Positions 37,038 to 44,872 of a DNA stretch of 61,595 nt are shown piece by piece. Every line of letters begins with the position of its first letter. Position 1 is the stretch's first letter. The notes beneath the pieces were generated by a model, which saw only the letters and a program-made list of their open reading frames with translations, did not search any database and was not told where the DNA came from. Location of the stretch: contig JAEUUY010000001.1 of assembly GCA_016787225.1 (NCBI GenBank), positions 1 to 61,595 of the forward strand. The letters run 5' to 3'. A program made the translations under genes and the position numbers. This DNA is from Chitinophagales bacterium (GTDB taxonomy: Bacteria > Bacteroidota > Bacteroidia > Chitinophagales > JADJOU01).

Positions 37038-37616
37038 TTAATTAATAGAATAATTTACAATTACTTTTCCGTATTGTGACTTTTCGCTTGGTACAACTGT
37101 ATACATACCCTCATTCAGGGTGATTGAGTTCGCGTTAATACCTAGGGCAGCACATTGAGCTTGATCTAACGAAACATTACCAGCAATCAATGACTGCATA
37201 TTTTCATTATAATTTAATCTATCAGTAAATGTAAGTTGAAGTGAATTACCACCTAAACTTTTAACTAAAACTCTGCCTTCACCATTATTATAATCAGGGT
37301 CTTGATAATCAAACTTAAAAACTAAACAAATACCGCAGCAACATGAACATGGTTTACAAGGTCTATCAAACTCGTCTCTGCAACCAGCCGGACATGGTCT
37401 GAAATTAAAGATTATTGGAACTTCACCACTTTCAATAGGTACAGAGTAATTTGGGTCAGGATTATTCCAGTGACTAACTGCATCTTGCCAAGATGTTGGC
37501 TGATAAAGAGGCAATCCAGTTTTCTTATACTTCTTTAGAGCAATAAGACCGCAAACTGAACAGACAATAATAAGTGACAGAACTAATTTTTTCATAACTA
37601 AACAGAAGTTTACCAT
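37038..37616 (-). CDS. Cys-rich exported protein, paralogue group member 3
   Basis: A 192-residue protein with an N-terminal hydrophobic segment. A dense cysteine cluster at about residues 74-98 (PCPAGCRDEFDRPCKPCSCC) could bind a metal or form disulfides. The C-terminal half (SLQLTFTDRLNYNENMQSL, then ITLNEGMYTVVPSEKSQYGK and VIVNYSIN) follows the pattern of the two smaller paralogues nearby. ATG 37616 or an in-frame ATG seven codons later (MKKLVLSLIIVCSVCG) may be the start; the latter gives a cleaner signal peptide. Function unknown. Confidence 0.6.
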   Translation of the reverse strand: MVNFCLVMKKLVLSLIIVCSVCGLIALKKYKKTGLPLYQPTSWQDAVSHWNNPDPNYSVPIESGEVPIIFNFRPCPAGCRDEFDRPCKPCSCCCGICLVFKFDYQDPDYNNGEGRVLVKSLGGNSLQLTFTDRLNYNENMQSLIAGNVSLDQAQCAALGINANSITLNEGMYTVVPSEKSQYGKVIVNYSIN

Positions 37617-37881
37617 TCCACTTCCAAGGTTAAAGTTAAAGATTAAAATTTATTTCATAGACTTTCTTTTCTCTAACCTACAGCAAACCGACAAGTCAAG
37701 GTTTCGTACTCATTGGAAGATGGCCGATAGTACTAAGAACCCCTATAGTCCCCCTATCTATCTTCGTCAACTTCGAGATTTAAAAATCTGATGCAAAGGT
37801 CTGATGGTATCATGGAATAAAAAAGCTAATAATTATTCTATTCTATGGAAATTTATTCTCAATATATTCCTAATAGTTTCC

Positions 37882-37889
37882 TAACTTTG
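37882..37889 (+). promoter_or_regulatory. Putative -7 box for the XRE regulator gene
   Basis: TAACTTTG fits TAnnTTTG and is 26 bp before the ATG at 37916. The rest of 37617-37881 shows no gene. Confidence 0.5.
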
Positions 37890-37915
37890 TCATCAAACTA
37901 AAATACTAAACCAAC

Positions 37916-38362
37916 ATGATAAAAAACGATTGGATATTAAAAAACATCAACCAGTTGATCGATGAAAAAGGAATAAAATTGGAATATATATCAGCCAAGC
38001 TGGGAATATCTCAAGGGGAAGTTTCCAAAATTCTCAAAGGAGAAAGGGAGTGCTATACTAAATACGTCTATCAGTTTAGTCAAATCCTGAATGAACCATA
38101 CCATGATTTAGTAAAAAACGATGAAGTGAATCAATATAACTATGGAGAAATAAAGGATAATGGAATTGGAAATGTGCGCACCTTGAAAAAGTCTATAGAT
38201 ATTGAGGTGTTTGAACAACGAATTCAAGACAAAGATGATTTAATAAACCTAGAAAGAGAACAGAAAATACAGGAACGAGAACAAAAAGAGTATTGGAAAG
38301 AAAAATACTATAGAATCAAAGAAAAATTAGCTTTAGTAGAAGAAAAATTAAAATCTAAATGA
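37916..38362 (+). CDS. XRE-family regulator with coiled-coil tail
   Basis: A 148-residue protein. Residues ~10-65 form a helix-turn-helix of the Cro/CI type, with the recognition part SAKLGISQGEVSKILKGERE, so it should bind DNA as a dimer. Residues ~100-148 are almost entirely charged with heptad character (LINLEREQKIQEREQKEYWK), a likely coiled coil for dimerisation. It stands between exported-protein genes and the 168-bp repeat plus IS element. Its targets are unknown. Confidence 0.82.
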   Translation: MIKNDWILKNINQLIDEKGIKLEYISAKLGISQGEVSKILKGERECYTKYVYQFSQILNEPYHDLVKNDEVNQYNYGEIKDNGIGNVRTLKKSIDIEVFEQRIQDKDDLINLEREQKIQEREQKEYWKEKYYRIKEKLALVEEKLKSK

Positions 38363-38442
38363 AGCTATAGTGCCCAGAGAAGCTGATATAGATAAGCATC
38401 CTCATTATAAATAAATACAAAAACGCCATCGTTTTACCTTCC

Positions 38443-38610
38443 GAGGTGGTTCGTTTAGCCTAATGCATTAAAGTTTTAGCTTTAGAAGCTAAAATCTTAG
38501 CTAATTTGTCTAAAGTTTTATACATAGTATCTATAAACTTTGGCGATTTTACCTAAACTTTTAGGTCGTTTTCTCAAAACTTTAGCCTTGGTCGCTAAAA
38601 CGACCACCTC
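38443..38610. repeat. 168-bp dispersed element with 21-nt internal period, copy 2
   Basis: Ends GAGGTGGTTCGTTTAGC (38443-38459) and GCTAAAACGACCACCTC (38594-38610) are identical to those of copy 1 at 1390-1557. Units such as CTAAAGTTTTATACATAGTAT repeat with a 21-nt step. The inner sequence has diverged in places, yet the total length is still 168. The IS3-family element begins only 6 bp after its right end. Confidence 0.75.
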
Positions 38611-39079
38611 TGCACCTGTCTCGTCCTAAAATTACTTGACAGTTTTTGGTTAAAAAACTGATTTGGATTACATTTTTTTCTCTAAATCCTAAACAAATGT
38701 ACAGTAATATTTTTCATTCCTAATAATTCAATACTTCTGATTATTACTTTTCCTGAGATTATTTACAGGTAAAATACCTATTCCTAAAAACGTTTTACTG
38801 GCGATAAATTTAATCCTGAATTTACCTACACTATTTATTTTATTCCTAGAATAGTATGTCATGGCGGGCGAATATTCCTATAATGAGATATCCTTTTTTT
38901 AATACGTTTGTTTCGTCTATTTGAAGAGGACGTAGGCTCTGCTGGAGAGCAACTTACTAGCAATAGGATAGACCTTATACAAATAAGTTGGAATTGCGTA
39001 TAGTGAAAAAAAATAGTAGCTATACGCATATTTATTTGGTTAGTAGTATGGTCTAAAAAAAACTCAAAACACTTATTTT

Positions 39080-39982
39080 TCATACCACTATTGCTCCATT
39101 TTTAATTTTTTTCTTTACCCAGCTTTGACTTAGAGCACCTTCTCTTTGATGTGCTACTGCGGGAGTTAAGTAATTACAGCTTAAATGAGGTCTAAGCTCA
39201 TTGTATTTTCGTATGGCTTCATCGATAGTGTGCATAGCCTCATTGAAATCTTTGAATGGTTTACTTAATTCAAATTCTGTTTTTAAGATGCCATTGACAC
39301 GCTCTGCAATGGCATTTTCATAAGGGTCTCCATTTTCAGTCATCGATATTTTTATTCTATGGGCATTTAGTTGCTCTACATAGTTGGCAGAACAATATTG
39401 AACGCCTCTATCGGAATGGTGAATTAGGTTGTACAATTCCCTTTTGACGTTTTTACTAGCCATAAGAAAAGCTTGAATCACCCCTTCGCTGTGTAGTGTA
39501 GGGTAAAGGCAATATCCCACAATCTTACGGGAATAGGCATCGGTGATAATACTGAGATATGCAAATTTTCCAGAAAGTTGGATGTAGGTAATATCACTTA
39601 CCCATAGTTGATTCGGTTTAAATAAAACAAGGTCTTTGATTAAGTTTGGATATTTATAATATGGATGATTCGAGTTTGTGGTATAGGGCTTTCTTTTCCT
39701 ATATCTCAACAAATAGCCATGTTCTCCCATTAATTCGTACAATCTGTCCCGTCCAATTGAAATATCATGAACTGCTAAACGCTCTTGAAGCATAAAATGA
39801 ACCTTTCTTGTACCTATGCGAGGTAATTCCGAACGTATTTCTGCTACAATTTTCAATACGATGACTTCTTCTAGTTCCCTATCATTTTTTTCTTTAAATT
39901 GCTCATAATAAGCCTGACGGCTCTTACCAAACAGCTTACATAAAAATCCTATGCTAAAGCTAGGATAGAGTTGTAAGAGCAA
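39080..39982 (-). CDS. IS3-family transposase OrfB (DDE integrase-like)
   Basis: The OrfB part of an IS3 transposase, 300 residues from the TTG at 39982. An HTH_21-like part is near residues 45-95. The rve domain follows with WVSDITYIQL (first Asp), HHSDRGVQYCS (second Asp) and a final Glu in NAIAERVNGILKTE. It is probably made mainly as an OrfA-OrfB fusion: the frame is open upstream through KKVWHQTVKLLLQ to the slippery site in orfA. It cuts and joins the IS ends. Confidence 0.93.
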   Translation of the reverse strand: MLLQLYPSFSIGFLCKLFGKSRQAYYEQFKEKNDRELEEVIVLKIVAEIRSELPRIGTRKVHFMLQERLAVHDISIGRDRLYELMGEHGYLLRYRKRKPYTTNSNHPYYKYPNLIKDLVLFKPNQLWVSDITYIQLSGKFAYLSIITDAYSRKIVGYCLYPTLHSEGVIQAFLMASKNVKRELYNLIHHSDRGVQYCSANYVEQLNAHRIKISMTENGDPYENAIAERVNGILKTEFELSKPFKDFNEAMHTIDEAIRKYNELRPHLSCNYLTPAVAHQREGALSQSWVKKKIKNGAIVV

Positions 39983-39984
39983 TT

Positions 39985-40422
39985 TTACTGTTTGGTGCCA
40001 AACTTTTTTCTGATAGAAATGCTTAATTTGGATTCCGCAATATCAATTAATGTATTCAAGGCAGTAGCTTTCATTTGAGCTTCTTCTAGCTGCTTCTCCA
40101 CTACTTTAATATGTTTCTCTAAGGAAATAACTTTTTGACGCTCTTTTTCTGTCATAATAGGTAAAGATAATGGAATATCTGGTGCGTACATCGTCTGCCA
40201 TTCCTTGATTGTTTGAACTCTATTCGATACCTCGAAATCAAATTCTTCAATGGCTCTTTGAATAGTCATTCGACCACAATGAATCTCCATGACCAGCCAA
40301 CGCCTTAGTGCTATTTGATTTGGATCACTTGTTTTAAATTTAAAATTGATTTTTAAAGGATTATCCTTTCCTAATTGATTTTGATTATTCTTCATACCTA
40401 ATTTGGTTTGAAAAACTGTCAA
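39985..40422 (-). CDS. IS3-family OrfA DNA-binding protein
   Basis: A 145-residue OrfA. The first half has a helix-turn-helix region (NQIALRRWLVMEIHCGRMTI), and the C-terminal half is a leucine-zipper-like coiled coil (ISLEKHIKVVEKQLEEAQMK). It ends IRKKFGTKQ. The codons for KK lie on the slippery run where ribosomes may shift to the orfB frame. The start lies 20 bp inside the right inverted end, as is common in compact elements. Confidence 0.88.
   Translation of the reverse strand: MTVFQTKLGMKNNQNQLGKDNPLKINFKFKTSDPNQIALRRWLVMEIHCGRMTIQRAIEEFDFEVSNRVQTIKEWQTMYAPDIPLSLPIMTEKERQKVISLEKHIKVVEKQLEEAQMKATALNTLIDIAESKLSISIRKKFGTKQ
40003..40009 (-). promoter_or_regulatory. A6G programmed -1 frameshift site
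   Basis: On the minus strand A-AAA-AAG is read as the zero-frame codons AAA AAG of orfA. A one-base backward slip gives AAA AAA GTT TGG, which is exactly the frame that continues into orfB. This is the canonical heptamer of IS3 elements. Confidence 0.85.
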
Positions 40423-40459
40423 GTTTTTTCAGGATAAGACACTTTAGATTTACCCCCTA

Positions 40460-40478
40460 CCAGCTTGTCTTTTCGACG
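40460..40478. repeat. Short direct repeat beside the IS, copy 1
   Basis: CCAGCTTGTCTTTTCGACG is repeated with one change (CCAGCTTGCCTTTTCGACG) at 40594-40612. The pair occupies the 343-bp gap between the IS right end and the AbiJ-like gene, in which I see no gene. Confidence 0.5.
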
Positions 40479-40593
40479 AAGGAGAAAACTAGAAACATTG
40501 CAGGTACTATATGGACACCTCCTACGTCGGTGTGGCAAATTGGAGAAATAGAACTTGAAATAAACAAAGTAGTTAGATTGGCATTTTTCACTT

Positions 40594-40612
40594 CCAGCTT
40601 GCCTTTTCGACG
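40594..40612. repeat. Short direct repeat beside the IS, copy 2
   Basis: CCAGCTTGCCTTTTCGACG, 18 of 19 bases identical to 40460-40478 and in the same direction. Role unknown. Confidence 0.5.
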
Positions 40613-40784
40613 TAATTTCTGGCTATAGGAGGTCTAAATAGTGAGTCCCCTCTATATGATAAAAAAAATTACTAGAAAAAATAGAACGCACTATATTTGG
40701 AACATGATATTCGAAAGTGATATTGAAAAACCTACGGTAAAACTTCGGGGATTACATAGATAGCACCAATTTTAGCGAAACAGA

Positions 40785-41630
40785 ATGAGATTTTCACAGA
40801 GAATAGGACAAAGACCTGCAAGTAAAAAACTTCAATTAGAAGAAATTGATTCTGATTTAAGAAATAGTCTTTGGAATGTTTATACAACAAAAGTAACAGA
40901 ACAACTCGGGTATAAAGAATTTACAAGCTTCAAAAGGCTTTTATGGATAAGTTACTTCAAAAAGCCAGTTGATTATGTGCCCGATAGTGATAGTCAAGCA
41001 AGAGATATTATTAGGGATTACTTTTTCAAATGTGATTGGTACGATGTCTATGATTTTATAGAATTTGTTGCAAACATTGACTCAAGAAATATACCATTTG
41101 ATCAAGATTTATTTAAAGAGTATAGCAACTATATTCTTGAAAGAGAATATTCAGCTTATAGATTTATTGATAATCAAATAGTGCCTATTTCTAATACAGA
41201 AGAAGTAAAAGAGTTAGAGGCAGTAATTAATAATACTGACAAATACTCTGCACTATCGGGAGCAAACATTCATATTAAAAACTCAATAGATAAAATTTCT
41301 GATAAAAAAAATCCAGACTACAGAAATTCAATTAAAGAATCAATCTCTGCAGTAGAAAGCGTTGCAAAATCTATTTCAGATAACAAAAAAGATAGTCTAG
41401 CTGGAGCACTTGATAAAATAAAAAGTAAAACCAATATTCACTCAGCTCTTGAAAGAGGTTTTAAACAAATTTATGGGTACACAAGTGATTCAGAAGGAAT
41501 AAGACACGCTTTAATGGACGAAGATGAGCCTTCATTCGAAGACGCAAAATTTATGCTTGTATCATGTAGTGCTTTTGTAAACTATTTAATAGCAAAAGCA
41601 GAAAAAAATTCTATAACTCTAAACAAATAA
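40785..41630 (+). CDS. AbiJ-like abortive-infection protein
   Basis: A 281-residue protein. The N-terminus MRFSQRIGQRPASKKLQLEE followed by IDSDLRNSLWN is the pattern of the AbiJ N-terminal domain 4 family, found in abortive-infection proteins. The C-terminal third has ESVAKSI, LERGFKQIYGYTSDSEGIRH (the R240-H241 pair) and DEDEPSFEDAKFMLVSCSAF. That is typical of the HEPN-like end of these proteins, which are suspected RNases. It would act in the cytoplasm as an anti-phage suicide factor. Its gene ends 7 bp before an attC-like palindrome. Confidence 0.82.
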   Translation: MRFSQRIGQRPASKKLQLEEIDSDLRNSLWNVYTTKVTEQLGYKEFTSFKRLLWISYFKKPVDYVPDSDSQARDIIRDYFFKCDWYDVYDFIEFVANIDSRNIPFDQDLFKEYSNYILEREYSAYRFIDNQIVPISNTEEVKELEAVINNTDKYSALSGANIHIKNSIDKISDKKNPDYRNSIKESISAVESVAKSISDNKKDSLAGALDKIKSKTNIHSALERGFKQIYGYTSDSEGIRHALMDEDEPSFEDAKFMLVSCSAFVNYLIAKAEKNSITLNK

Positions 41631-41637
41631 AAACTGG

Positions 41638-41769
41638 TGCTAACTGTCGGTTTGGCATAAGGCGGGATGTAGTTATTTATCGAAGTGTCGGAATTTAAAT
41701 TATCTTTGTTATTATGCGAAAAAGTCTTCTTTTAAAACCCGCCCTACGCCAAGCCGACGGGCGTTAGGC
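41638..41769. repeat. attC-like imperfect palindrome, 132 bp
   Basis: Left arm TCGGTTTGGCATAAGGCGGG (41647-41666) pairs with right arm CCCGCCCTACGCCAAGCCGA (41738-41757) at 17 of 20 positions. Outside the arms are TGCTAAC (41638-41644) and GTTAGGC (41763-41769), which correspond to the R'' and R' boxes (RYYYAAC / GTTRRRY) of integron attC sites. The left box has one change. Spacers of 2 and 5 nt separate boxes from arms, giving the asymmetry usual for attC. The loop of 71 nt is AT-rich. Confidence 0.6.
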
Positions 41770-41824
41770 GACACCCAACCAAACCGTTAACGACAGACAT
41801 TATCGTATTGAAAAAAACAATTGA

Positions 41825-42964
41825 ATGGAGAAAATAAATAATTTACTAAATCAAGTAGCAATTATAAATAAAAAGAATGCTGAAATTTTAGATGCGACTG
41901 GTGGTCGGTTTAATATGTTTCGTGTTTGTGGCGTAAACCATTATGAAAACACACATTCGGCAATACTTGCAGAACTATTAAATCCAAATGGAACACACGG
42001 GTTAAAATCTAAATTATTGGAGTGTTTTATTGACACATTGGGAGATTATTTTACCATTGTTAAATTCGACCTTGACAAATCACGAATACATACTGAACAC
42101 TCAACTGAAGAAGGACGAATTGATATTTTGATTGAGGATAATCAAAACAAGGCAATAATTATTGAGAATAAAATTTATGCAAACGACCAACCAGAACAAT
42201 TAAAAAGATACAATAGATATGCTCAAACATATAAAAATGGCTATCAAATATTATATCTTACACTTTTAGGAGATAATGCATCAGAGCAAAGTGGTGGTGG
42301 TGTTTCTTATTTATCAATTTCGTATAAAGAAAATATAATCAATTGGCTTGAAAAATGTGTTGCAATCGCCTCTCGTTTTCCAACAGTCAGAGAGACTATA
42401 ATTCAATATATTAATCACTTAAAGCAATTAACCAATCAAGATATGGATATAAAGAACAAAGAAGAAATAACAGAAGTTCTATCAAAAATTGAGAATTTAA
42501 GAGCTGCTCAAGCAATTTATCAGAATTATTCTGCGACTTACAACTACCTTATTGAAAAGCATTTTAATCCTAAAATGGAAGAGTTTGCAAAACAAAAAGG
42601 ATTAGAATATCATTATGAACGTAGTGAAGAGCAATATGTTAGATTTCACTTGACAAATTCAAATTGGCAAGCGAAATGTTGGATAGGTTTCACTTTTGAA
42701 GGTAATCGTTGTCATTATGGATTATGCAACAATCCAAATGTTTACAGAATATCCGAAGAGAACAGAAAAACTCTTCACGAGAACTTGAACAAGTTAGATA
42801 TATTTTCTCGCAAAGAAAGTAATTGGTGGCCATTTTATGCTCATTATACAAACTTGTCGCTTGACACTTGGGAAAGCGACATTATTAAAAGTGACAACTT
42901 TCTGAATGAGTGCAAAGACAAAATTGAAAAATTACTTATAGCAATGGAAGGAATAAATTTTTAA
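41825..42964 (+). CDS. PD-(D/E)XK nuclease-superfamily protein
   Basis: A 379-residue protein of the PDDEXK_4 type. An N-terminal helical part has GVNHYENTHSAILAELLNPN. The nuclease core is GRIDILIED with D100 and AIIIENKIYANDQPEQLKRY with E114-x-K116, so D-ExK is complete. The C-terminal half includes a long helical region and a beta part. Such proteins are often lone defence genes, and here it stands as a single gene between two attC-like palindromes. It probably cuts DNA; target specificity cannot be told. Confidence 0.82.
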   Translation: MEKINNLLNQVAIINKKNAEILDATGGRFNMFRVCGVNHYENTHSAILAELLNPNGTHGLKSKLLECFIDTLGDYFTIVKFDLDKSRIHTEHSTEEGRIDILIEDNQNKAIIIENKIYANDQPEQLKRYNRYAQTYKNGYQILYLTLLGDNASEQSGGGVSYLSISYKENIINWLEKCVAIASRFPTVRETIIQYINHLKQLTNQDMDIKNKEEITEVLSKIENLRAAQAIYQNYSATYNYLIEKHFNPKMEEFAKQKGLEYHYERSEEQYVRFHLTNSNWQAKCWIGFTFEGNRCHYGLCNNPNVYRISEENRKTLHENLNKLDIFSRKESNWWPFYAHYTNLSLDTWESDIIKSDNFLNECKDKIEKLLIAMEGINF

Positions 42965-42980
42965 AATTAAATGGGCGACC

Positions 42981-43113
42981 GCCTAACAGCAGTATGGCAA
43001 AATGGCGGGTTTAGTGCTAAATTCAACGGCAGTTCTTCGATTAAACTTTTGTGCAAAACTGAACATTTGTACTTCGATTTCCGCCACTTCGCCAAGCTGC
43101 AAAACGGTAGGGC
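42981..43113. repeat. attC-like imperfect palindrome, 133 bp
   Basis: The outer box GCCTAAC (42981-42987) is a perfect RYYYAAC. Arms GCAGTATGGCAAAATGGCGG (42989-43008) and CCGCCACTTCGCCAAGCTGC (43081-43100) pair at 16 of 20 positions. The far box GTAGGGC (43107-43113) has one change from GTTRRRY. Its arms share the GGCAnAAnGGCGGG core with the site at 41638-41769 and its length differs by one base. It starts 17 bp after the nuclease gene, as attC sites do after their cassette gene. Confidence 0.6.
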
Positions 43114-43137
43114 ACATGCTAAATTCCCAGCCGCACA

Positions 43138-43198
43138 AATGGCACATTTGGTTTTACCCAAAGCTCAAGCCAACGCTCAAAAAACCAAAAGAGCCATT
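43138..43198. repeat. Hairpin with conserved loop, copy 1
   Basis: Arms AATGGCACATTTGGTTTT (43138-43155) and AAAACCAAAAGAGCCATT (43181-43198) pair at 16 of 18 positions. The 25-nt loop contains AAGCTCAAGCCAACGCTCAA. A second hairpin at 48937-49003 has a different stem but nearly the same loop core. No terminator T-run follows the first arm set beyond a short T5, and it precedes the 5'-nucleotidase gene by 65 bp. Confidence 0.6.
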
Positions 43199-43263
43199 TT
43201 TTGCCAACGCACGGACAGACGACAAGACATAAAAAGTAAATTTGACAAGAAAATAAAATATAA

Positions 43264-44223
43264 ATGGGATTAGACTTTTCTGAAATATTGGTTGTGGGAG
43301 TTTCTTCAAGGGCATTGTTCAACTTGGAGAAAGAAAATGAAGTATTCGACAAAGAAGGAATTGAAGGTTTCAGAAAGTACCAACTCGAACACGAAAATGA
43401 ACTGCTTGAAAAGGGGACAGCATTTCCACTAATTGAAAGTTTATTAAAGTTAAACTCACTTGCTAAAAAGTCAATCATTGAAGTAGTTGTAATGTCTCGG
43501 AACAGTCCAGAGACAGGTGTACGAGTTTTGAAAGCTATTAAGCATTACAATTTACCATTGACAAGATGGGCTTTCTCAGGTGGAGAACCATTATCTCCTT
43601 TCCTTGACGCTTTTGATGTGGACTTGTTTCTGTCAAAAGACGAGAAAGAAGTTCAAAAAGTAATTGACTCGGCAAATTGTGCAACTGCTTTAATTTACGA
43701 CCCACCAGCAGACTATAAACCTGAAACGGAAAGAGTAAAATTTGCTTTTGATGCTGATGCAGTTGTTTTTTCGGAAGAATCGGAACTGATATATAAAACC
43801 AAAGACTTAGCTGCCTTTCACAAACACGAAGAAGAAAACGAAGATGTGCCTTTGAATGACGGTCCTTTTGCAGAGCTATTACGCAAACTCTCCAAAATTC
43901 AAGAGCATTTGCCAATGACAATTGAATTAACTCCTTTGAGAATTGCGATTGTAACAGCGAGAAACGCACCAAGTCATATGAGAGTTATCAAAACGCTTAG
44001 AAATTGGGGCGTATATGTTGATGAAGCTTATTTTATGGGCGGACTTTCAAAAGACAAAGTTTTGAAAGCTTTTGGAGCACACATATACTTTGACGACCAA
44101 GAAATACATTTAGATGGCTCAAGCAAAGTTGTTCCTTGCGGTAGAGTTTTATATAAATCTGATTCGCCAATGAAACAATTTGAGAAAAAGAAAATCACAG
44201 ATGAAGGAAACGACAATAAATAA
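43264..44223 (+). CDS. Cytosolic-type 5'-nucleotidase in a restriction-type operon
   Basis: A 319-residue protein of the cytosolic 5'-nucleotidase I type. It has ILVVGVSSRALFNLEKENEV (8-27), QLEHENELLEKGTAFPLIES (40-59) and MSRNSPETGVRV. The HAD-like core FDADAVVFSEESE (162-174) contains the DxD pair, and VTARNAPSHMRVI lies further on. The enzyme would release phosphate from nucleoside or deoxynucleoside monophosphates in the cytoplasm. Its end overlaps the methyltransferase gene, so it belongs to the operon running to 48918. It may deplete or signal through nucleotides during infection; that is inference. Confidence 0.8.
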   Translation: MGLDFSEILVVGVSSRALFNLEKENEVFDKEGIEGFRKYQLEHENELLEKGTAFPLIESLLKLNSLAKKSIIEVVVMSRNSPETGVRVLKAIKHYNLPLTRWAFSGGEPLSPFLDAFDVDLFLSKDEKEVQKVIDSANCATALIYDPPADYKPETERVKFAFDADAVVFSEESELIYKTKDLAAFHKHEEENEDVPLNDGPFAELLRKLSKIQEHLPMTIELTPLRIAIVTARNAPSHMRVIKTLRNWGVYVDEAYFMGGLSKDKVLKAFGAHIYFDDQEIHLDGSSKVVPCGRVLYKSDSPMKQFEKKKITDEGNDNK

Positions 44224-44872
44224 CGACAACCAAGTAAAATCCAAAAAGCGGGTTACTGACCACGGGGAAGTGTTTACAAACCAACGTGAAGTAAACGCTA
44301 TGCTTGACTTGGTGAAACACGAAACCGAAAGAATTGACTCCCGATTTTTAGAACCTGCTTGCGGTAACGGCAACTTTTTAGCAGAAGTGTTGAGACGAAA
44401 ATTAGCAGTTGTTGACAGCCGATATAGCACAAGTCAAGTGGAATGGGAACGCTATTCTATTATTGCAGTATCGAGTATTTACGGTGTAGATATTTTGGAA
44501 GACAACGCACAGGAATGCCGAGACCGTTTGCTTGAAATTTATACCGATTGGTATTCTAAAGTATTCAATCAAGTAAAAAATGAATGTATACGTTCTGTTC
44601 GCTTCTTGTTAAGTAGAAACATACTTTGGGGTGATGCATTGGATTTTACAAATCCTGAAACTAAGAAACCAATTGTGTTTTCTGAATGGAGTGCCGTAAA
44701 CGGCTCTATGCTGAAACGCAGAGACTATATGTTTAAATTTTTGGTGGAGAAAACGCACCAGTTTTCACTATTCAATGACGAAGGCAATCCAGCAGCGATT
44801 GACGAACCCGTAAAGGATTTTCCACTTATTCATTTCTTAAAACTTGGCGAAGTTGTTACAAACGAATTATAA
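44201..44872 (+). CDS. DNA adenine methyltransferase-type protein, SAM-binding half
   Basis: A 223-residue protein from ATG 44201; a TTG at 44180 would add seven residues. VTDHGEVFTNQREVNAMLDL is followed by motif I FLEPACGNGNFL (about 50-61), the S-adenosylmethionine pocket, and YGVDILEDNAQECRDRL. No NPPY motif is present; after WGDALDF comes PIVFSEWSAVNG. It overlaps the 5'-nucleotidase gene by 23 bp and the next gene by 29 bp. I see it as one half of a split N6-adenine methyltransferase, a form I recall from related clusters. Confidence 0.78.
   Translation: MKETTINNDNQVKSKKRVTDHGEVFTNQREVNAMLDLVKHETERIDSRFLEPACGNGNFLAEVLRRKLAVVDSRYSTSQVEWERYSIIAVSSIYGVDILEDNAQECRDRLLEIYTDWYSKVFNQVKNECIRSVRFLLSRNILWGDALDFTNPETKKPIVFSEWSAVNGSMLKRRDYMFKFLVEKTHQFSLFNDEGNPAAIDEPVKDFPLIHFLKLGEVVTNEL

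Larger units (their letters stand above)
38617..40441. mobile_element. IS3-family insertion sequence with 31-bp inverted ends
   Basis: The left end TGTCTCGTCCTAAAATTACT (38617 on) and the complement of the right end (TGTCTTATCCTGAAAAAACT, ending at 40441) match at 26 of 31 positions and share ACTTGACAGTTTTT at their inner side. Between them lie orfA and orfB on the minus strand with an A6G frameshift site. Total length is 1825 bp, long for IS3, because about 460 bp lie between the orfB stop and the left end. I saw no clear target duplication. It abuts the 168-bp repeat. Confidence 0.82.

Noticed and set aside
38859-39083. 74-codon minus-strand frame inside the IS element
   Set aside because: It overlaps the orfB stop and has no match to IS accessory proteins; the composition is that of non-coding AT-rich DNA.
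42971-43273. Open frames of 100 and 76 codons over the attC-like site
   Set aside because: They run through the palindrome and hairpin, have odd composition and no family resemblance. The palindromic structure explains the sequence better.
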